Shown: positions 13,491 through 16,046 of the stretch, one piece after another
How positions within the stretch are numbered: the first letter of the stretch is position 1
Layout: each line of letters opens with the position of its first letter
Origin: JAVBPP01 sp031549535
Lineage (GTDB): Bacteria; Bacillota; Clostridia; Oscillospirales; Acutalibacteraceae
Length of the DNA stretch: 16,046 nt
Reading direction: 5' to 3'
NCBI GenBank assembly: GCA_031549535.1
Contig: JAVBPP010000022.1
Span: 1 to 16,046, forward strand
Made by a program: the position numbers and the translations under genes
Notes under the pieces: model-generated
Seen by the model: the letters and a program-made list of their open reading frames with translations, nothing else
The model's database searches: none
Told to the model about the DNA's origin: nothing

Positions 13491-14273
13491 TCAATAAAGT
13501 ATCTGTTCTTCTGTAAAATAGGTTATTTTCGAAACAACTCTTGCCACCTGAATCGGGAAGCCGGTCTCTGTTTCCTTCCTGAGTTTTGTATGAACCTTTA
13601 AAAAGCTCCGCTCCTCCCCCGAAATAATTGCGGGAGCGAGGCGTTGTATGGATTCCACCGCCGCATGAAGAACGGTTCCTATCGAGCGGTATAGCTTCTC
13701 CAGAATTTCATTTGGGATTTTACCAACCAGCGAAGACGGTGAAACGCGTGCCTCCCAAAGAATTTCATCCGCGTATGCGTTGCCAATGCCCTTAACAATG
13801 CTCTGATCAATTAAAAACGCCTTTATGTTGGTGAGCGCTTTCTTTTTCGCTGTTGCAAGAAAATAGTCCAGCGTAAACGCGTCATCAAATGCATCCGGCA
13901 CCTTGCTGGGTTTTGGTAAATACTTTATGGTGCACAGCCCTCCTTTGTCGCTAAAAACCAATGTTTCAGCCCCAAAACGAAACGAGAATATTTTAAACCG
14001 AATTCCGTCAACCGCGCGCTCCTCTACAATGGAAACTTCTCCGTTCAACATGAGATGGGCAGAAACAGTTTGGCTTTCGCCAAAATCAAAAATTAATTCT
14101 TTCCCCACACGGTCAATTTTTGCTAAGCTTCTGCCAACTAATCCTCCCTCCACAATACCTTGAGGGACATTCACTTTCTGGTGATTCCAGACACAAACGC
14201 CCACTAACTGTTTGGACGTTAATCGGTTGAAAATATTTGTTTTAAACACTTCAAGGTCTGGCAGCTCCGGCAT
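13491..14273 (-). CDS. Fpg/Nei-family DNA glycosylase, zincless form
   Basis: 260 residues from ATG 14273 with AGAGGAG 8 nt ahead. The N-terminus MPELPDLEVF supplies the catalytic Pro2 and Glu3 after Met removal. K58 (VGKELIFDF) and H73 (HLMLNG) match DNA-contact residues of the family. The H2TH motif lies at ~150-180 (DQSIVKGIGNAYADEILWEA) with N165. It is expected to excise oxidised purines such as 8-oxoguanine or formamidopyrimidine and to cut the abasic site by beta,delta-elimination. The C-terminal four-Cys zinc finger of standard MutM is missing. Residues ~228-260 (ending SKITYFTEEQILY) keep the hairpin-like length but have no Cys, so it should be a zincless finger as in NEIL1-type enzymes. 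Substrate preference (Fpg or Nei) is therefore open. It heads a two-gene unit with the HAD hydrolase. No convincing promoter was seen in the ~65 bp between it and the upstream terminator. Confidence 0.88.
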   Translation of the reverse strand: MPELPDLEVFKTNIFNRLTSKQLVGVCVWNHQKVNVPQGIVEGGLVGRSLAKIDRVGKELIFDFGESQTVSAHLMLNGEVSIVEERAVDGIRFKIFSFRFGAETLVFSDKGGLCTIKYLPKPSKVPDAFDDAFTLDYFLATAKKKALTNIKAFLIDQSIVKGIGNAYADEILWEARVSPSSLVGKIPNEILEKLYRSIGTVLHAAVESIQRLAPAIISGEERSFLKVHTKLRKETETGFPIQVARVVSKITYFTEEQILY

Positions 14274-14338
14274 TTTGAAAACTCCTCTCTGTCTTGTTGT
14301 TTGCGCAATCCTGTTCCCCTATATTCTGTATGCATAAC

Positions 14339-14382
14339 AAAAACCCAGTATAAAATCTACGCTCAGATTTTATGCTGGGTTT
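14339..14382 (-). terminator. Intrinsic terminator of the symporter gene
   Basis: AAACCCAGTATAAAATCT (14341-14358) pairs with AGATTTTATGCTGGGTTT (14365-14382) with one G-U-type position: an 18-bp stem with a 6-nt loop. On the - strand it ends in TTTTTG. It begins 11 nt past the stop codon. Confidence 0.88.
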
Positions 14383-14393
14383 CATGAACCGGT

Positions 14394-15917
14394 TTAAATA
14401 TCAGCCGTCTTGACCGAATCAAATTCCTCTTGAATTTCTTTAGACGGTGCCTTGGTGGCAAGGCTTACCGCTACAATAACGATAGAGGAAATGATAAACG
14501 CCGGTAGCAACTCGTAAACGGCGAACGCTCCACCGAGGGTGCTGATCCAGTTTTTCCAGATAATAACCATCGCGCCTCCGGTCACCATGCCCGCGACTGC
14601 GCCGGGCAGGTTGACTCGCTTCCAGAACAGAGAAAACAGAATCAATGGGCCGAACGAAGCGCCGAACCCCGCCCAGGCATACGAAACCAGGCGGAAGATG
14701 GAGCTGTTCTCATCTAAAGCCAGAATCGCGCCGATGACCGTAACCAACACAATCGTAATGCGGGAGACCCACATGACCTGCTTATCCGAGGCGCCCTTGT
14801 GCAGGATGCCCTTGAACAGGTTCTGTGAGATGGCGGACGCGGTGATGAGCAACTGGGAATCCGAGGTGCTCATGGTCGCTGCCATGATGCCGGACATCAT
14901 GATTCCGGCAACCGCTGCCGGCAGCAGCTTCATGGACATCTCAATAAAAATCGTTTCTTGATTGCCCGTAACCAAGCCTTCCGGTGAGCTGTAGCGAAAT
15001 ACCGCCGCACCGACCAATCCGATACACACAGCGGCAAACAGGGAAATTACCACCCAAACTGTTGCAATCACGCGAGATTTGCGCAATTCTTTAGAGCTGC
15101 GAATCGCCATAAAGCGCAGCAACACATGCGGCATGCCGAAATATCCCAGACCCCAGGCCATTGTAGATATAATAGCAAGGAAGCCGAACGACTTTGCCTG
15201 CTGCAGCTCAAAGCTAAAAATTTGATTTAAGCTGAAAAAGCCGGGCGTTTGGTTTATGTGATCCATAACGCTTTTAATGCCGCCTGCGCTGGCAACGCCA
15301 ACAACCAAAACAATAACCAAGGAAATGCACATTAAAATGCCCTGGATAAAGTCTGTTGTGCTCTCCGCGAGAAAGCCGCCAACAACCGTGTAAATTACAA
15401 TAATAACAGCGGAGACCAGCATCATCGTGGTGTAGTCAAGCCCAAAAATACTGTTAAACAGCTTGCCACAGGCCACAAAGCCGGTTGCCACATAAATCGT
15501 GAAGAAAACCAAAATAATCAGTGCCGCAACTGTCATAAGTATTTTCTTCTTGTCGTGGAACCGGTTGCTGAAAAAGTCCGGCACAGTGATGGCGTTGCCT
15601 GCCACCTGGCTGTATTTGCGCAGGCGCACGGCAACAATCTTCCAATTCAAGTAGGTGCCCAGCGCCAGGCCGACCGCAGTCCAAACTGCTTCACCTGCAC
15701 CGGATATGTAGGCCACGCCGGGCAAGCCCATCAGCAGCCAGCCGCTCATATCCGAAGCCTCTGCACTCATTGCAGCAACCCAGGGTCCCAGGCTGCGCCC
15801 GCCCAGAAAAAATGTGTCCGCGTTTTGGTTGCGTTTGGCATACAGCAGCCCTATTACAATCACAAGCGCCATATAACCCAGCATTGCCAGCAGGATAATT
15901 AAATCGTCCTTTGCCAT
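14394..15917 (-). CDS. putP: Sodium/proline symporter (SSS family)
   Basis: 507 residues from ATG 15917, with GGAGGG 6 nt upstream; an upstream in-frame start at 15953 lacks such a site. The length matches E. coli PutP (502). About 13 hydrophobic segments are spread through the protein, in the LeuT-like SSS fold. The Na+ site segment SAEASDMSGWLLMGLPG has D56, M57 and S58 where E. coli PutP has D55, M56 and S57. The second signature, MAATMSTSDSQLLITASAIS, lies in the equivalent of TM9 (IX). It should import L-proline with Na+ across the cytoplasmic membrane for nutrition or osmoprotection. It is transcribed alone, with a terminator behind it; upstream, an AT-rich ~60 bp lacks a clear -35/-10 pair. 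A related SSS substrate cannot be excluded, but the match to PutP is close. Confidence 0.93.
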   Translation of the reverse strand: MAKDDLIILLAMLGYMALVIVIGLLYAKRNQNADTFFLGGRSLGPWVAAMSAEASDMSGWLLMGLPGVAYISGAGEAVWTAVGLALGTYLNWKIVAVRLRKYSQVAGNAITVPDFFSNRFHDKKKILMTVAALIILVFFTIYVATGFVACGKLFNSIFGLDYTTMMLVSAVIIVIYTVVGGFLAESTTDFIQGILMCISLVIVLVVGVASAGGIKSVMDHINQTPGFFSLNQIFSFELQQAKSFGFLAIISTMAWGLGYFGMPHVLLRFMAIRSSKELRKSRVIATVWVVISLFAAVCIGLVGAAVFRYSSPEGLVTGNQETIFIEMSMKLLPAAVAGIMMSGIMAATMSTSDSQLLITASAISQNLFKGILHKGASDKQVMWVSRITIVLVTVIGAILALDENSSIFRLVSYAWAGFGASFGPLILFSLFWKRVNLPGAVAGMVTGGAMVIIWKNWISTLGGAFAVYELLPAFIISSIVIVAVSLATKAPSKEIQEEFDSVKTADI

Positions 15918-15976
15918 ATTGTCCCTCCATAATTTATTATTTAATAGGCACAATAACTGTAGCCTAAAATAACCTT

Positions 15977-16046
15977 TTATGCCTTTTTACGCAACCAATG
16001 GCGAATGGCTTTATACACCAGCTCCGCTTCAATGGGCTTTGTAATA
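15977..16046 (-). CDS. C-terminal end of a probable response-regulator receiver domain, cut by window end
   Basis: Only 22 codons plus the stop (TAA at 15979-15977) are visible, reading ITKPIEAELVYKAIRHWL then RKKA. The KPI followed by an amphipathic helix ending in WL is typical of the last beta-strand/helix of CheY-like receiver domains, where the Lys contacts the phosphorylated Asp. Because it is the protein's C-terminus, it could end a hybrid sensor kinase or a stand-alone receiver. It lies 59 nt upstream of the putP start on the same strand, with no terminator seen between them. Confidence 0.5.
   Translation of the reverse strand, partial: ITKPIEAELVYKAIRHWLRKKA

Noticed and set aside
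14301..14320. TTGCGCAA upstream of the glycosylase gene as a second XRE operator
   Set aside because: Only the central 8 bp match the 3001-3014 palindrome; the flanks differ, so chance is a sufficient explanation.

Overview
The window looks like chromosome from a Gram-positive, low-to-mid GC Clostridia bacterium. It is probably related to the Oscillospiraceae/Ruminococcaceae, but I have no marker gene that fixes the family. The grounds are strong AGGAGG-type ribosome binding sites, near-consensus sigma-A promoters, U-tailed hairpin terminators, a divergent type IIA topoisomerase pair of a kind I associate with Clostridia, a class II xylose isomerase and a Big_2 surface protein. Apart from the first ~1.05 kb (surface protein and two tRNAs on the + strand), every supported gene is on the - strand.

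Layout in + coordinates. (1) 1-738: C-terminus of a Big_2-repeat surface protein. (2) 824-1119: a tRNA-Gly(TCC)/tRNA-Arg(TCT) operon with its own promoter and terminator. (3) 1154-2914: an XRE regulator fused to a BtrH/papain-fold-like domain. (4) 3034-4421: a small accessory island holding two paralogous secreted Cys-rich peptides, an untracked 40-residue amphipathic small ORF, and a decayed second copy of that ORF. It arose by tandem duplication of a ~600-bp unit. (5) 4462-10570: an apparent four-gene operon read right to left, with a topoisomerase B subunit, a topoisomerase A subunit, xylose isomerase and a gamma-carbonic-anhydrase-like protein. The intergenic gaps are 17, 21 and 2 nt and a consensus promoter lies upstream. 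(6) 10688-12830: a monocistronic DUF4838 glycosidase-like protein with its own promoter and terminator. (7) 12859-14273: a zincless Fpg/Nei-type DNA glycosylase coupled to a HAD phosphatase. (8) 14339-15917: a PutP-type Na+/proline symporter with terminator. (9) 15977-16046: the last 22 codons of what looks like a response-regulator receiver domain.

Most of the window is housekeeping. The part most likely to be undescribed is the 3.0-4.4 kb island. Each duplicated unit pairs a short acidic amphipathic ORF with a secreted peptide. The peptides have a signal sequence, seven fixed cysteines, a Glu run and an aromatic amphipathic tail. The units share a conserved noncoding element with overlapping GCGC hairpins, and the first small ORF is driven by a TTGCAA-17-TATGCT promoter followed by a 12-nt-period direct repeat. 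Immediately downstream lies the XRE/papain-fold regulator, whose promoter is preceded by a perfect 14-bp palindrome. A functional link between regulator and peptides is inference only.
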